Part shown: one piece after another, positions 39,150 through 50,720 of the stretch
How positions within the stretch are numbered: position 1 is the first letter of the stretch
How the letters are laid out: every line of letters begins with the position of its first letter
Source of the DNA: Oxyruncus cristatus
Lineage: Eukaryota > Chordata > Aves > Passeriformes > Cotingidae
Assembly (NCBI GenBank): GCA_013399855.1
Contig: VXAY01003172.1
Span: forward strand, 62,001-126,000
Length of the DNA: 64,000 nt
Reading direction: 5' to 3'
The notes under the pieces: model-generated
What the model was told of the DNA's origin: nothing
Database searches by the model: none
Seen by the model: the letters and a program-made list of their open reading frames with translations, nothing else
Made by a program: the position numbers and the translations under genes

Positions 39150-40858
39150 AAAGGTGAAAGGGAAAGGGACAAGAATGTCCCTCCAGCTGATCTGCAGTGT
39201 ATAGTGATTAGATTTGGAGGGGCATCAGTGACTTGGAGGGGTAAGGAAGGGGCTTGAGGCTCCAGCTGCAACAGCTGTTGGCAGAATTGTCTCCTGGCCC
39301 CCAGCCAGAGCCATGGGATCAGCAGGACTGTTTTCATCGCTCCCCTCCAGCCCACTGAGCCATGCCAGTGGTGGGGGTGGTTTTGCTTTGTTTCTGGATC
39401 TCAGTAATGAAGTTACTTGAGCTTTGTAGTAGGGTCGAAGGCAGAGGGGCTGATTCTGCCCTGTTTGCCCTGCTACCTGAGGTGTGATGGCAAGGGCTGC
39501 CTGAGGCACTTGGGCTGGGGACAGCAATGGCAGGAGCATGGCAGTCCTCCCCCGACCTGCCTAGGAACGAGCAGTGGAGGGACCATACTGTGTCCATCAC
39601 TGCAGAGCATCTGCAGCAGCCCAGGCTGGATGGGAGAGCCCAGGCCCTCTGCATAAGCAGGCGTGTGTTGAGGAGGTGTCAGTGGAGCTGCTCCCAGCTC
39701 GGCCTTCAGCCACAGGCTCCCTCCACGGCTGCCTTTGGAAGGGGACCATGGACCAAGCCCAGGCCTCTGTACACTGTGAACCAGGCAGTTAGGGTAGACT
39801 CGGAACCAAAACCAGAAAGGAAAGGAAATAAATGGGTTTCCTTCTCGAAATCATCTCTAGCTCCTACAGAAACAGAAGGGCCCGTGATTCTGCACCATTT
39901 TGCCTTCAGTCTCCTACCCCTCACACAGACTGTGGCCAGAAATAGGCATGTTTTGTCAGGTCCTGCCACAGCTTGGAGGATGCCATGGACAGACCCTGCT
40001 CACTACCTTCACTGTCCCAGATGGGAGCTGCTCCCTGGCAATTGCACTGGCCAGTTGCTCACCAGGATGTCCCTGTTCTCCTGGCAGAGTGGTTTCTCCT
40101 GCAAGCATGGAAGGCATGACTACAAGCAGGTAGGGCTGCCAGCTCCTGAGGGTCTCCCCAGCTTCCAGCCAAGCGCCTTCAGCTACTTTTAGAGAGCAGA
40201 CCTCCAACCTAAAAAGAGTTAAAGCAGTTGCATAGGCTACTTTTCTCTCTGTTGTTTTTCCAGTGCACCCAAGCCAGCCATGACCACCAATGGCACTGTC
40301 AGAGGGTGAGGGGGTGGTGGAGGGCCAGTAGTCGGCCCACTGTGCTGGTGTTCATCAGCACACAGCGTGTTTCAGACACGAAGGAGCCCACCCAGCTTGG
40401 ATACCGCCCTTGGACACCTCCACAACCCCCCCAAGGCCACTGGGACCCTCAAGACTTGCTTTTGGCATTGTGCAGAGTCAGGAAAGTGAAGGTTCCTGTG
40501 GAAATGAGAGGCCTTATACAGTTAGACTTCATGTGTGCATGGACTGAAGTGAGTTCTGTTTGCAGTGAGCAAACCCAGCCCCTGGCTCCCACAGCGTGTT
40601 TATGGGTGGCAATGTCTAAAACTTTTCTAAAAAAGAAAGGAAAAAAAAGGAAAGAAAAAAGCTCACTGCTTGTTCTCTGGGTGAGGTATGGCTTTCTGAT
40701 GCTCAGCTCCAGCCCACCCATCACTGCACTCCGTTTTTAATAGCTGGTCATTGCTTGTTTTCTTCTAGGGGCCTTTCTGTTGAAAGGGGTGGGAGACATG
40801 AGTGCCTGTTTTTACCCAATCTCACAAATTCATTCTGAACGTGGCCTGCAATTGCATG

Positions 40859-40892
40859 AGTAATAATAACAATAACAATAATAATATTTATT
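40859..40892. repeat. TAA/CAA trinucleotide repeat in the 3' UTR
   Basis: Interrupted 'taataataacaataacaa' type repeat followed by 'tatttatttttattt', an AU-rich segment. Confidence 0.85.
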
Positions 40893-41047
40893 TTTATTTG
40901 AGAAGCACCTTACCAACCAACTGCAATGCTCTGTTGTTCCTTCACTAACTCTCCTTTTCTCTTCCCTTGTTCTCCCTCTCCCCCTTTGGTCATACTCCTT
41001 TTCAGTACTCGGTGGTGTACGCGTGTGTGCTCACTGTTCTTGTATTC

Positions 41048-41064
41048 AATAAAAGTGAAATAAA
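41048..41064 (+). promoter_or_regulatory. EPB41L1: EPB41L1 polyadenylation signals (two AATAAA)
   Basis: AATAAA at 41048-41053 and again at 41059-41064, followed by GT-rich sequence (atgtgtttgatg) that suits a downstream element. They sit at the end of the 3' UTR, just before a CR1 copy. Confidence 0.85.
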
Positions 41065-41188
41065 TGTGTTTGATGCTAAATCAGCTTGGGGCCTTGGTGA
41101 ACTCTTTCCTACTCAGATGCAGAAGCAATGGGGAACCTTGCAGCTGGGGTCACTGCACATGGAAATACAGAACTCTGTCTAAAGAGAA

Positions 41189-41707
41189 GATCACAAAATC
41201 ATAGAATCCTTGAATGGTGTGTGTTGGAAGGGATCTTAAAATTTGTCTTGTTCAAACCCCTGCCTTGGGCAGGGGGGACACCTTCCACTAGCCCAGGTTG
41301 CTCTAAGCCCCATCCAACCTGGCCTTGGATACTTTCAGGGATAAGGCAGCCACAGAATCTCTGGGCAATGTGTGCCATGGCCTCACCACCCCCACAGGGA
41401 AGAATTCCTTCCCAATATCCCATCTCACCCTGCCCTCTGGCAGTGGGAAGCCATTCCCCCTTGTCCTGTTCCTCCATCCCTTGTCCCCGGTCCCTCTCCA
41501 GCTCTCCTGGAGCCCCTTTAGCCGCTTGAAGGGGCTCTAAGGTCTCCCTGGAGCCTTCTCTTCTCCAGGTGAACACTCCAGCACTCTCAGCCTGGCTCCA
41601 GAGCAGAGGGGCTCCAGCACTCGACTTACTCTTCCACATTCCTCCTGTGCTGAGGACCCCAGAGCTGGAGGCAGCACTGCAGGTGGGGCCTCATGAGGGC
41701 AGACAAG
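41189..41707 (-). mobile_element. CR1 LINE, about 520 bases, minus orientation
   Basis: It opens on the + strand with 'aaaatcatagaatccttgaa', and contains 'cacaggttg'-type and 'gggaagaattccttcccaat' blocks up to 'gctggaggcagcactgcagg'. On the minus strand, shifted remnants of the ORF2 end can be read (GAPLLWSQAE, GAPGELERDRGQG). It lies between EPB41L1 and AAR2. Confidence 0.92.
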
Positions 41708-42139
41708 GTGCCACCAGGTCGGGAATTGTGGCTGGTGGAGCTGGAAGCAGATTCATGTGGGGGCTGCTGACCCTCGTACATTCCTGTGGTGCAGCGAAGG
41801 TGCTTTTGAGGCTGCTCAAAATGCAGACACTGTGTGAGCTGCCCTACTCGGGAGTACACTGACTCTGTCATCCTGGGAGGGAGAGCAGGGTGCTAGGGAT
41901 GGTCTGTCCTGCTGTGGGGTCTGCGTGTCACTGCAAGAGTCTCCGTGTGTCTGTCCTGTGGGGGCTCCTGGTCCATCAGTCCCAGGCTCTTATCTGCCCG
42001 TCCTGCTGCAGGGCTGGGAGGACAAGGGGAATGGCTGCCAGCTGCGGGAGTGGGACCCGCTTTGGGGTCAGCGGGTCAGCGGGCAGTAGCCTCCAGGCAT
42101 GGATGGTCAAGGGGTCAAAGTGGAACAGCCACCGGGCAG

Positions 42140-42390
42140 GGGAGCCGGGGATGGGCGCGGGGGACAGGGACCGGGCAGGTGGGTTAGGAGCCGAGCCGAG
42201 GGACAGGCGGACGGATAGGGACCGGGCTGGGGGTGAGCGGGGGGGTCAGGGACAGAGCCTGGAAGGCACGAACCAAGCCGGGAGATGGACGACGGGGACA
42301 AGGACCGAGCCGGGGGAACAGGGGACCGGGTGAGGGGATGGATGGGGGACAGGGACGGAGCCGGGGCCGAGTGAGGGGCACCCAGGAGGA
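42140..42390. repeat. Degenerate G-run tandem repeat upstream of AAR2
   Basis: A loose 20-25-base unit built on 'ggggacagggaccgagccg' recurs about ten times with G runs of three to seven. Copies are diverged, so the period is approximate. The spacing of G runs fits quadruplex-forming potential. Confidence 0.7.
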
Positions 42391-42572
42391 CACGCGCCCC
42401 TGTTCACTGGACACCACCGCAGCGAGCTCCCGGAGAACCCCGGCCCGGGGATCGATCGGGCGAGGCCGTGACTTCTGCCACCGCCTTACCCGGAACCACC
42501 GCCCCGGATTTCCGGGAAGGGCCGCTCCATCTCCGGTTCCGGCTGCTCGGGGCGGCTCGTCCTGGCCCGGAC

Positions 42573-43323
42573 ATGGCGACGCTGCGGCCAGACCCCGAGC
42601 TGGCCCGACAGCTCTTCTTCGAGGGCGCGGCCGTGGTAGTGCTGGACGTGCCCGAGGGCACCGAGTTCGGCATCGACTACAGTGCGTGGTCCGTAGGGCC
42701 GCGGTTCCGCGGCGTGAAGATGGTCCCGCCGGGGCTGCACTTCGTGCACTGCAGCGCGGGCAGGGCGGGCGGCGGGCGGGACACGGGGCCGCGCTCCGGC
42801 CGCTTCCTGAGCCTGCGGCGCCGCGAGGTGCGGCTGCTGCGCTGGGACCCCGCGGGCGAGGCGGTGCGGCCGGAGCCCCCCGGGGAGGGCGAGGCGCTCC
42901 GGGAGAGCCTGCGGGAGCTGGACCCCTTCCTGGGCCCGTACCCGTACGAGACGCTGAAGAAGTGGGTCTCGCTGACCTCCTTCATCAGCGAGACGGCGGC
43001 GGAGCAGCTGCAGCCCGAGAGCGGCGAGATCTGCGCCTTCGCGGAGGTGCTGCTGGAGCCGGCGGGGCGGCACACGCGGGACCGCGCCGGGCAGCACCGG
43101 CCGCCGCTCGGGGCCGGGTGCCGCAGCTACGCGGAGGGACTGGCGAGGCTGCCCCGCATGCGGCCCCGGGCCGGCACCCAGATCCGCTTCACCGAGCTGC
43201 CCAGGCAGCTGTATCCCGATGGGGCCACTCCCGAGGAGATCACCCGGCACAGCATGGACCTCAGCTACGCTCTGGAGCGGGTGATGGAGCATCGCTATCC
43301 CGGTCGCCCGCTGGAGCTGCTCG
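42573..43323 (+). CDS. AAR2: AAR2 coding exon 1
   Basis: 751 bases, from ATG to CTCG before gtgagc, leaving phase 1 inside a Gly codon. It encodes residues 1-250, including the conserved [39 protein letters not shown] and [11 protein letters not shown]. Very high GC at third positions opens long chance frames on the minus strand. Confidence 0.96.
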
Positions 43324-46300
43324 GTGAGCACTGCCCGGGGCAGACCTACTTTATACCCCTATTTGGGTTATAGGCCATTTAGGGGTATAAAGTCATGAAG
43401 GCTGAGGGAGTTGGGCCTGTTCAGCCTCAAGAACAAATGACTGAGAGGTGACCTCATTATTGTATGTAAATATGATATTTACAGAGGGTGGAGCCAGGCT
43501 CTCCTCGGTGGTTCACGGCAGTAAGATGGGAGGCAACAGGCAGAAACCGATACACAGGAAGTTCCACCTGAATAGGAGGGAAAACTTTCCTGTACAGTGA
43601 TGGCACACTGAAACAGATTGCCCAGAGAGGTTGTGGAGTCCCCCTCACTGGAGATATTCCAGACCCATCGGGACAAAATTCTATGCCATGTGCTCTGGGA
43701 TGACCCTGCTTGAGCAGGGAGGTTGGACCAGATGCCCCACTGTGGTCCTTCTAACCTGAACCATTCTGTGATTCTGTGACTGTGAAATGAGAGCTCTGGG
43801 ATGAAATCTGTGCCTGTTCCCTGGTGCCCTGAGGCATCTCTCTGTGTTGCAGGACAGAAATTGGTGTAGTTTTTAGCAGCAATAGGGCCTGTTACAGTCG
43901 CTTGGGGAAGAGACCTCATTGGGGTCTGTAGCTTCTTCATAAGGGGCAGAAGGGCAGCACTGATCTCTGCTCGCTGTGATTGGTGACAGGATCTGAGGGA
44001 ATGGCTGGAGCTGTGTCAGGGCAGGTTTAGGCTAGATGTTAGGAAAAGATTCTTCCCCCAGAGGGTGGTCGAGCACTGGAACAAGGTCCCCAGGGCAGTG
44101 CTCATGGCTTTAGAGCTTGAGGAGTGTTTGGACAACACTCTCTGGCACATGGTGGGATTGTTGGAATGTCCTGTGCGGGAATGGGAGTTGGACTCGATGA
44201 TCCTTGTGAGTCCTGTCCAGCTCAGGACATTCTGTGATTCTCTTCTTCGACTCTGTGGTGTAAGGATGTGATGCTGGGGGTCAGGAGCTGTCAGTCTGCC
44301 TCTGGCTTCTGGGTGCTGCTCCTGGAGCCCAGATTGCCTCAGGTTAAGTCAAAACCAGCAGTCACAGGTCTGTCATCTGGCACCAGCCTGGCACTTTGCC
44401 TGTTAAGTCAACCTCTTGAGGACAGGTCTTACAGAGTCCTGGGAGTGTTGAGTGGGGCCGAACACCCCCTTGTTCCTGATGTGTGGGTAGGGGGTACGGG
44501 TCTCCCAGCCAGTGGTTTCCAGTGCAGCCACCGGTCCCTACCAGGCTGGTCCAGTGGCAGCTCAGACATGTGTGCTCTTCGTGCTCTGTGTGCTGGCTGT
44601 GTGCATGTGCATATTCCGTGTTAGCTGCGTGCGCTGCCAGAGACTTGCCATGGCAGCATATGGGCTGTGCCAGTGCTGCGCTGGGGAGACCAAACCCCCT
44701 CAGCCAGGACTGCATCTCCCAGGGCTCAACTACTCCCCATCCTTTTATACAACCTGTGATACAAATAAATACTGAAGCTGTGGAGGTCCTGGAGTGGGTT
44801 TTATTTTGAGATAGAAGTCCTCCCAGCGGAGGCTACTGAGCTACAAGCCTTTGTTTTTCCCTTGTTTTTTTTCTATTAATGTTATACAGTTTATTCTTTT
44901 TCAAAATTATCAAAGACAACTGTAGAATAAACAATGGGAAACAGTGGCAAAATAGCTGATGCCAGGCATCCAGTGAGATGGACTGTGGGTCTTAATTCAA
45001 CAAGGCAAACACATCTGTGAATGTACTGCTCATGTTCCACGGCAGTGGCGTTTGCAGTCCCATATGGCTCTGGACACCCGGGGTCAGGAGGACTGAATGC
45101 TCACAAAATAATAGCAAGGTCTGGCTCATTGTTTGGGTTTGTAAAGTCCTGTAAAGTCCCTCTACAATGATGATAATCACAGTTACAGGTGACCTGCCCT
45201 ATTCTGCTTTGAAGAGCAGAGCATCAGCAAATGGTCAATGTTTAAAGTATCAATCATCCTGCTGGCAGGATGCACGTGCAAAAATCAAACCAGCACTTAT
45301 CAGTCATTTACAGAGCTTTGGGGAGGACACATACCTTGGATATCTTTTAGTCTTATGTGTGTTTTGTTTTCTGAATCCACACAGGTGAGCTGCAGTTTGC
45401 TTTCATTTGCTTCCTGATTGGGAACGTGTACGATGCCTTTGAGCACTGGAAAAGACTCCTGGACATCCTGTGCCGATCTGAAGATGCCATAGGGAAGTAC
45501 CAAGACCTTTACATCAATCTCATTTCTGTGCTGTATCACCAGCTCAACGAAATCCCAGCAGATTTTTTTGTGGACATTGTCTCCCAGGACAACTTTTTAA
45601 CCAGCACCTTACAGGTACATTTGTGACTGTCCCCTGAGAAACAGGAGTGGGAAGCAGGGCATACAGGGCATCAGAGCAGCTCGGGGGAAAAGCTGCAAAA
45701 GGAATTAAACTGCTGTTGAGCTGTGTGGGAGATAGTGAGCCTGTCTAAGCACACAGGGATTTTCTTTTACTTTTTCCCTATGTTATTCATTGAGAAATGC
45801 CATTTGCTTCTCATCTCAGCATTTGGTCTGTTAAAATTATGCCTTGAAGAGCCTAATGCAGCGTAAAATTGAGTTCGACAGGGAGAGGAAATGTTGCAAA
45901 TAGTGCTGGAAGCAATGTGCCACAGTGCACATGGGTTTGGATTTCTAGACTGGCACATCTAATGCAACTGGACTGCACCAGCAGACTTGTCCTAGAAGTT
46001 TTTAAGACTTTTGCGTACATTGAGCTGAACAGCTACGAGAAAGGCTGAGCAAGTGCAAAACAATGTCTGTCTGTGTATTTTTGCCCAAATACCATTCATT
46101 CTTTAAAAACAAAACCAACAAACCAACACTAAAAACTTTGACATAAAGGACTGATGATACTGATTTTTGAGCAGCTTGAATGGTTTCCTTAGTATGCAGG
46201 GAAGCTGCAGCAAAACTTGAGCTTAGGGCAGTGATAGTATTTTAGAAGCTTTTCCATTCCAGTTAGCCTTAAGCAAAGCTGAAGATTTCCTGTAGTCAAG

Positions 46301-48588
46301 TTCTTATCCAAAGGGAATTTATGGTTATTCCAACATGCAGCAAATGCTGCTTCTGCTGAGACAGGCAGGGGCAAATATGTGATTCAGCACCAGTGAAAAC
46401 AGTTACTCCCACTGGCTGTGACCATACTGTGACGGTGCAGCAAATTGGCTAAACAAAACTTAGTTTAAAAATAGATGCCAAACCCAGACACACTGATTAA
46501 GTTCAGCAATGGAAACAATCCCTGCGGTAATTAGGGGTAGTAGTGCTTCAAGTGCTTGATGCTCAATGCCTTCTCCTTTCCCAGAAAGTGGGTGCATTCC
46601 TCTCCCAAGTTCTTGCTGTAGATTCGGGGAGGATTGAGGTGTTTGGTTTTAATTACCTGGATAAAATGGTATGGGGAGCATTGCTTTAATCAAGTGACTT
46701 TTTTTGAATTTGGATTCTTACAAGTCTCACTTTTTTAATTTATATTTTATTTCTCTTGGTAGATTTTTTTGTCACATTACAGGACTGAAAAACCCAGCTC
46801 TGTTTGCAGTATACTCAGAGCAACTCTATGAACTGTCAGCTTACAGTAGTACAAAGAATATGTCCACCAGCCATTCTCTCTATCTGAGGGGAATTTGGGA
46901 AGCACCCTTACTGCTGGTTATCTTTCCTTTTTGGCTGCCTGAGTCTTGTCTGCCCCTGGGTTCCATCAGTCTGTGTTTTACTTCAGCAGCAGAAGCTGTG
47001 CTGGCACAAGGGACCACCCTTAAGCCTTGGCAGGAGTCATCAATTCCTAGTGACAAAGAAAAACTTTGTCTTGCTAAGTGAGCTTCTCCTCACTCAAAGT
47101 TCTCTGCTTCTCTGCTCTCCTGGGGTTTCCCTGAAATAGTGCCAGGGAACCCCTGGGACTTGCCTTACCCAGTCACTTGACACACACCCATCAGAGTTAA
47201 CTGGGCGTGGGCAGGTGCACAGAGGTCTGTGGGGAACTGTATTGTCTGTGTAGCTCCTGCTCAGCTCTGAATACAGCCACTTTTTATTTTTTGAGTTTGA
47301 TCCAAGGCAAGGAGAGTACAGCCAAATCACCACTAGCTGTGCAACCCTAACAATGTTTAAAGAAAAAAAAAATCTTGATCAAATAGCTCATTTAATGTGC
47401 AGTTCATTGAGAAGTGGGAAATACAGTCTTTTAATCTTTTTTCTTGAACAGCAGCCTTGTTGTGTACAAGTTCTTTTAGAAAGAGGTAGTTTGACAGTAC
47501 AATGAACAAGGAAAAGACAAATGATTATCCACAAAGCAACAAACTTTGCTGCTTGTTGTCAATGTTTTATCCAGCTGTCAGTAGCTTTCTCCCAAATACG
47601 AGGCTGCATTTTTTTCCAGAGGAAATTTCTTCTCATGGAAATTAATTCTGGATCACAAGTTCAGCAGACGAGCAGAAGCAGGTTGATGAGAGATGAGCTC
47701 TGGGGCTAAATGCCCTGTTGGTCATACACAGATACTTTCACTCTCCAGGTGCCAACCGCAGCTGTGGATCTGTGACATGTTAATACATGTGTTCTTGGAT
47801 GATGGAGGGGAGAGGTTAGTCTAGATTTCTGTGGCCTGTGCTCAAGGCTGTGCTGGGGATAACTGGACTTCTTCCACAGAGCTCTCATTCCTGTCTTACC
47901 TTCAATGTCTTTTTATTGAGTTTCCTCTGTATCTAAGGTGTTGGTGATACCATATTACAAAATTACTTTGAGAGATCTCTAACCATGGAAACAATGGGTA
48001 CAACTACCTGTTGGCCTTTTGGACACATGCTGGAAAATCGGCTACTGCTAATGCTTTTTTTTTAAAATTCCTTCCGCTCAGACATTTTCCTTAGCTCACA
48101 CTTAAGCATATTTCAAAATTCCGTAATACAGATTCAACTACATGCATATTCCTGCTTCAAACAGATTTCTTACCTGAGTGCACCTACTCAGTATCATGAA
48201 GGCAGGATGGGATGGGATGGGCTTGGGGCTGTGAAATCAGAGGTGTAGGCTTTGGTTAGCTCCAAAGCAGGAGTGGTTTCAGCTTGGTACATCCCTGGCC
48301 AGTGGCCTAACCTGAATCTCTTCCTGGTGCTCCCAGGAATGTTGATGTTGTCCATGTAGGAAAGAGATGCCCTGCTGGTGCCATAGCTGAGCTCTTTGTG
48401 ACCTCTGCTCTTTCTTTTAGGTGCTGTTTTCCTGCATATGCAGTGCTGCTGTTGATGAGACTCTAAGGAAAAAGGCTGAAAAGTTCAAGGCTCACCTAAC
48501 GAAGAAGTTTAAATGGGACTTTGAGGCAGAGCCTGATGACTGTGCTCCTGTTGTGGTGGAGCTGCCTGAGGGTGTGCAGGTGGACTGA
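42573..48588 (+). CDS. AAR2: AAR2, U5 snRNP assembly factor, whole coding span
   Basis: AAR2 binds the splicing factor PRPF8 in the cytoplasm and holds it until U5 snRNP maturation, when BRR2 replaces it. Three coding exons (42573-43323, 45385-45614, 48421-48588) join in phase 1 and phase 0 to 382 codons, against 384 in human. The N-terminal beta-rich domain carries [21 protein letters not shown] and PPGLHF; the helical C-terminal domain carries [15 protein letters not shown] and [18 protein letters not shown]. The start is in strong context (ggacATGG) and its [19 protein letters not shown] matches the family. The segment after residue 60 is more GC-rich and more diverged than elsewhere. The gene follows EPB41L1 as in mammals. 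Confidence 0.97.
43398..43785 (+). mobile_element. CR1 LINE fragment in AAR2 intron 1
   Basis: It runs from 'aaggctgagggagttgggcc' to 'ccattctgtgattctgtgac', with the octamer-like end. It has a different internal spacing from the copies near 9.6 and 54.6 kb, so it is probably another CR1 subfamily. Confidence 0.9.
43983..44244 (+). mobile_element. Second CR1 LINE fragment in AAR2 intron 1
   Basis: From 'gtgacaggatctgagggaat' through 'gaaaagattcttcccccaga' to 'ggacattctgtgattctctt'. It is oriented like the first copy and separated from it by about 200 bases. Confidence 0.9.
45385..45614 (+). CDS. AAR2: AAR2 coding exon 2
   Basis: 230 bases, acceptor ccacacag, donor CAG before gtacat, ending phase 0. 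It encodes [34 protein letters not shown] and [20 protein letters not shown], the helical C-terminal domain. Confidence 0.98.
45615..48420 (+). other. AAR2 intron 2
   Basis: 2.8 kb, AT-richer than the rest of the window. No CR1 or exon recognised. Confidence 0.88.
48421..48588 (+). CDS. AAR2: AAR2 coding exon 3 with stop
   Basis: Acceptor ctttcttttag, then [40 protein letters not shown] and [15 protein letters not shown], with TGA at 48586-48588. The end is one residue different in length from the human C-terminus (PEGIEMG). Confidence 0.97.
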   Translation: MLFSCICSAAVDETLRKKAEKFKAHLTKKFKWDFEAEPDDCAPVVVELPEGVQVD

Positions 48589-48831
48589 GCCAAATGCTCC
48601 CTTGGCAGCAAACAGCTTTAAAAATAGCTCATTCCTTCTCTTCTCCAGCCGTGCCAGCTTCCCGAAGTCAGTTTCTGAAGCTAATCTTTCTGCTGTAGAA
48701 CACGGGAGGATGCCGAACTTCGCAAGGAGATCAGAGTTATTGGAGGAGTTTGAGAGTTGTCATGTGGACACCTGTTTTTTTTCCCCAGCTCTTCTGCAAC
48801 AACTCCTCATAGAATACAAATTCAATACAAA

Positions 48832-48905
48832 TTCATAGAATCATTTAAGTTGAAAAAGACCTTTTCAGATCATCAAGTCCAACCATAAATCTAACTCTGC
48901 CAAGA
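48832..48905 (-). mobile_element. CR1 LINE 3' scrap inside the AAR2 3' UTR
   Basis: 'catagaatcatttaagttga' through 'catcaagtccaacc' is the reversed CR1 3' end, preceded by a duplicated 'aatacaaattca'. About 75 bases. Confidence 0.85.
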
Positions 48906-49469
48906 GCATCCTGCACTCAGCTGACTGGACTCGTGTTACAGGGGCGTGACCACAACTGTTTCACTACTGTCAGATGCTAATGCTGCTCATTGAGATTTGT
49001 CTGTTGTGGAGGAAGACTCAAAGCCTCAGCAAAATTCCTCCCATTGCATACCCCAAACACTGAAGTACCTTATTCCTCCCATTCTGTTAAAACCTTTTGT
49101 ATTTACTGCTGATGCTCTGTTTTGCCTGGGGTAAAAAAAAGTGAACAGTTTTCTGACGAGAAATAGTTATTGGACTGTAGTCACTCAGGTCTTGAAGAAC
49201 AGAGCCAGCAAGATTTAAAGGTCAGATTTCCACATGAACTGGAGCCTCTATTTTGCTGTAATTGGAAATCTTACATGTTTTCCCTGGGACAGTCTCTTCT
49301 TTGTCCGCAGTTCCCAGGGACAGCCTGTAAGAAGCCTGTGGTGTTTCTGCAAACCTGCACAGGGTTGTAGCACTCAGTTGTTACTTCCTCGGCTGTCAGA
49401 CTCCCTCAGGAATTTGTCTGTGTGCATGTTGAACAGGATAACGCTCTTTGTTAATCTTTTGTCGTTCAA

Positions 49470-49475
49470 AATAAA
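49470..49475 (+). promoter_or_regulatory. AAR2: AAR2 polyadenylation signal
   Basis: AATAAA in 'gttcaaaataaatctc', followed within 30 bases by a likely cleavage region. It is the first canonical signal after the AAR2 stop codon. Confidence 0.75.
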
Positions 49476-50370
49476 TCTCAAAAGAGCCTTGTCTACAGAA
49501 AACATCTGAATGAATGGGGTTTAGGCAGTGACACTACCTTCCCTTCCTCACTGGGATGTCCAGTGTTCCTGCAGATGATCTGTGACATCCAGTGGTGGAA
49601 GAGGGTACATGATGTGGCAGAAAGTGTGTTCTGGGAAGAAGGTGTGTGACGAAATGTTTCCAGATCATCAGGAAATTCCCACAGGGATGGGCCATTGGAA
49701 GCACTCGTTGCTGCTGGGAGCCTTTCCCTTCTTTTCACGGGGGCTCTGCACTCCACTCCTGAGGTGTCCAGGTCTGTCTGAAATGGATTCTGGATTGACC
49801 ACAGGCCCTATGGGGAGGTTACTCTATATTTGGCAAGTTACTCCAGTTTGCTCTTAAGTCTTCCTTTCCATGCTTTCTTGTCCTTAACATCTTGAAATCT
49901 TTTGCATGGCAGTGTGACTGTGCTCTCCCTGCCTCCTTGCTCTGTGTTTGGATCCACAGGCAGAGTTCTCTTTCAAGTTGCTCCCAGCTTTGATGGGTAA
50001 GACCTTTTTTGGTTTGTTGGCTCTTTGCACCAGCCCAGTGGTTCTGGTGCTTGGCAGCAGAACACGGAACCCTGATGTCGGTAGGGAAGGGAGCAGGGAA
50101 CCTGGGGCCCTGTCTGTCTGGAAGGGAGAGAGGAGCCACAGGGCTGGCCAGGCCATGTCAGTGCTCTCAGTCTCCTGGTAATGCTCCACTGCTTTGCTGG
50201 ATCACTTGATTTGAGTTTGTTAAATCTCAAAACCACTAACTGAAAATTAACTGTTTGTAATGGTCAGGTTTCCATGATGAACTACACTTTTAACAACTGA
50301 GAAAAGAGAATATAATTGTACTTCCATTGTGGTTTTTTTTTCCTTTTTGTTAGATGGTAGTAGGGGCAGC

Positions 50371-50720
50371 TAATCCCAGAATGATTTGGGTTGGAAGGGA
50401 TCTTACAGACAATCCAATCCCACCCCCTGCCATGGGGAGGCATAGCTTCCACTAGACCAAGTTGCTCCAAGCCGTATCCAGCCTGGCCTTGAACACTTCC
50501 AGGGATGGGATAGCCACAGTATCTCTGGATAATCTGTGCCAGGGTCCCACCACCCTTCCAGGGAAGAATATCTTCCTAATATCCCATCTGATTCTGGCCT
50601 CTGTCAGTTTAAAATCATTTCCCCTTGTCCTATTCCTATCTGCCCATATAAAACATCCCTGTCCCTTGTTTTTATAAGCTCCCTTATATCTCTTATTATC
50701 TCTCATTATTATTTCTTATT
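50371..50720 (-). mobile_element. CR1 LINE 3' fragment
   Basis: 'aatcccagaatgatttgggt' to 'attcctatctgcccatataa' and beyond, reversed CR1 3' end, about 350 bases. Confidence 0.92.

Larger units (their letters stand above)
38122..41080 (+). other. EPB41L1: EPB41L1 3' UTR
   Basis: About 2.9 kb, AT-rich compared with the flanking DNA. It contains a TA/CA microsatellite (38271-38321), a run of 16 G (39134-39149), a TAA-type repeat (40859-40892) and several ATTTA/TTATTTAT-like pieces. The length agrees with the long 3' UTR known for mammalian EPB41L1. The exact end is estimated from the AATAAA signals. Confidence 0.75.
42030..43330 (+). promoter_or_regulatory. AAR2: CpG-rich island covering AAR2 promoter, 5' UTR and exon 1
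   Basis: CpG dinucleotides become frequent from about 42030 and stay dense to the end of AAR2 exon 1, unlike the rest of the window. The proximal part (42480-42560) has 'gatttccgggaag' and 'tctccggttccgg', ETS-like sites typical of TATA-less housekeeping promoters. No TATA box is visible near the start codon. Confidence 0.8.
43324..45384 (+). other. AAR2 intron 1
   Basis: 2.1 kb with two CR1 fragments in the same orientation (43398-43785 and 43983-44244). An intronic AATAAA occurs near 44764 without other signs of an alternative end. Confidence 0.88.
48589..49495 (+). other. AAR2: AAR2 3' UTR
   Basis: About 0.9 kb down to the polyadenylation signal. It contains an antisense CR1 scrap (48832-48905) that would be part of the mature mRNA. 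Confidence 0.7.

Noticed and set aside
41199..41639. Minus-strand frame of 146 codons
   Set aside because: Decayed CR1 sequence, not a host gene.
42233..43331. Alternative frames of 364 (+) and 281 (-) codons over AAR2 exon 1
   Set aside because: Shadows produced by very high GC at third codon positions; only the frame from 42573 matches the AAR2 family and the splice phases.
44512..44775. Plus-strand frame of 87 codons with a hydrophobic, Cys-rich stretch followed by AATAAA
   Set aside because: Lies in AAR2 intron 1 next to CR1 copies, without promoter or splice evidence; the membrane-like stretch comes from GT-rich sequence.
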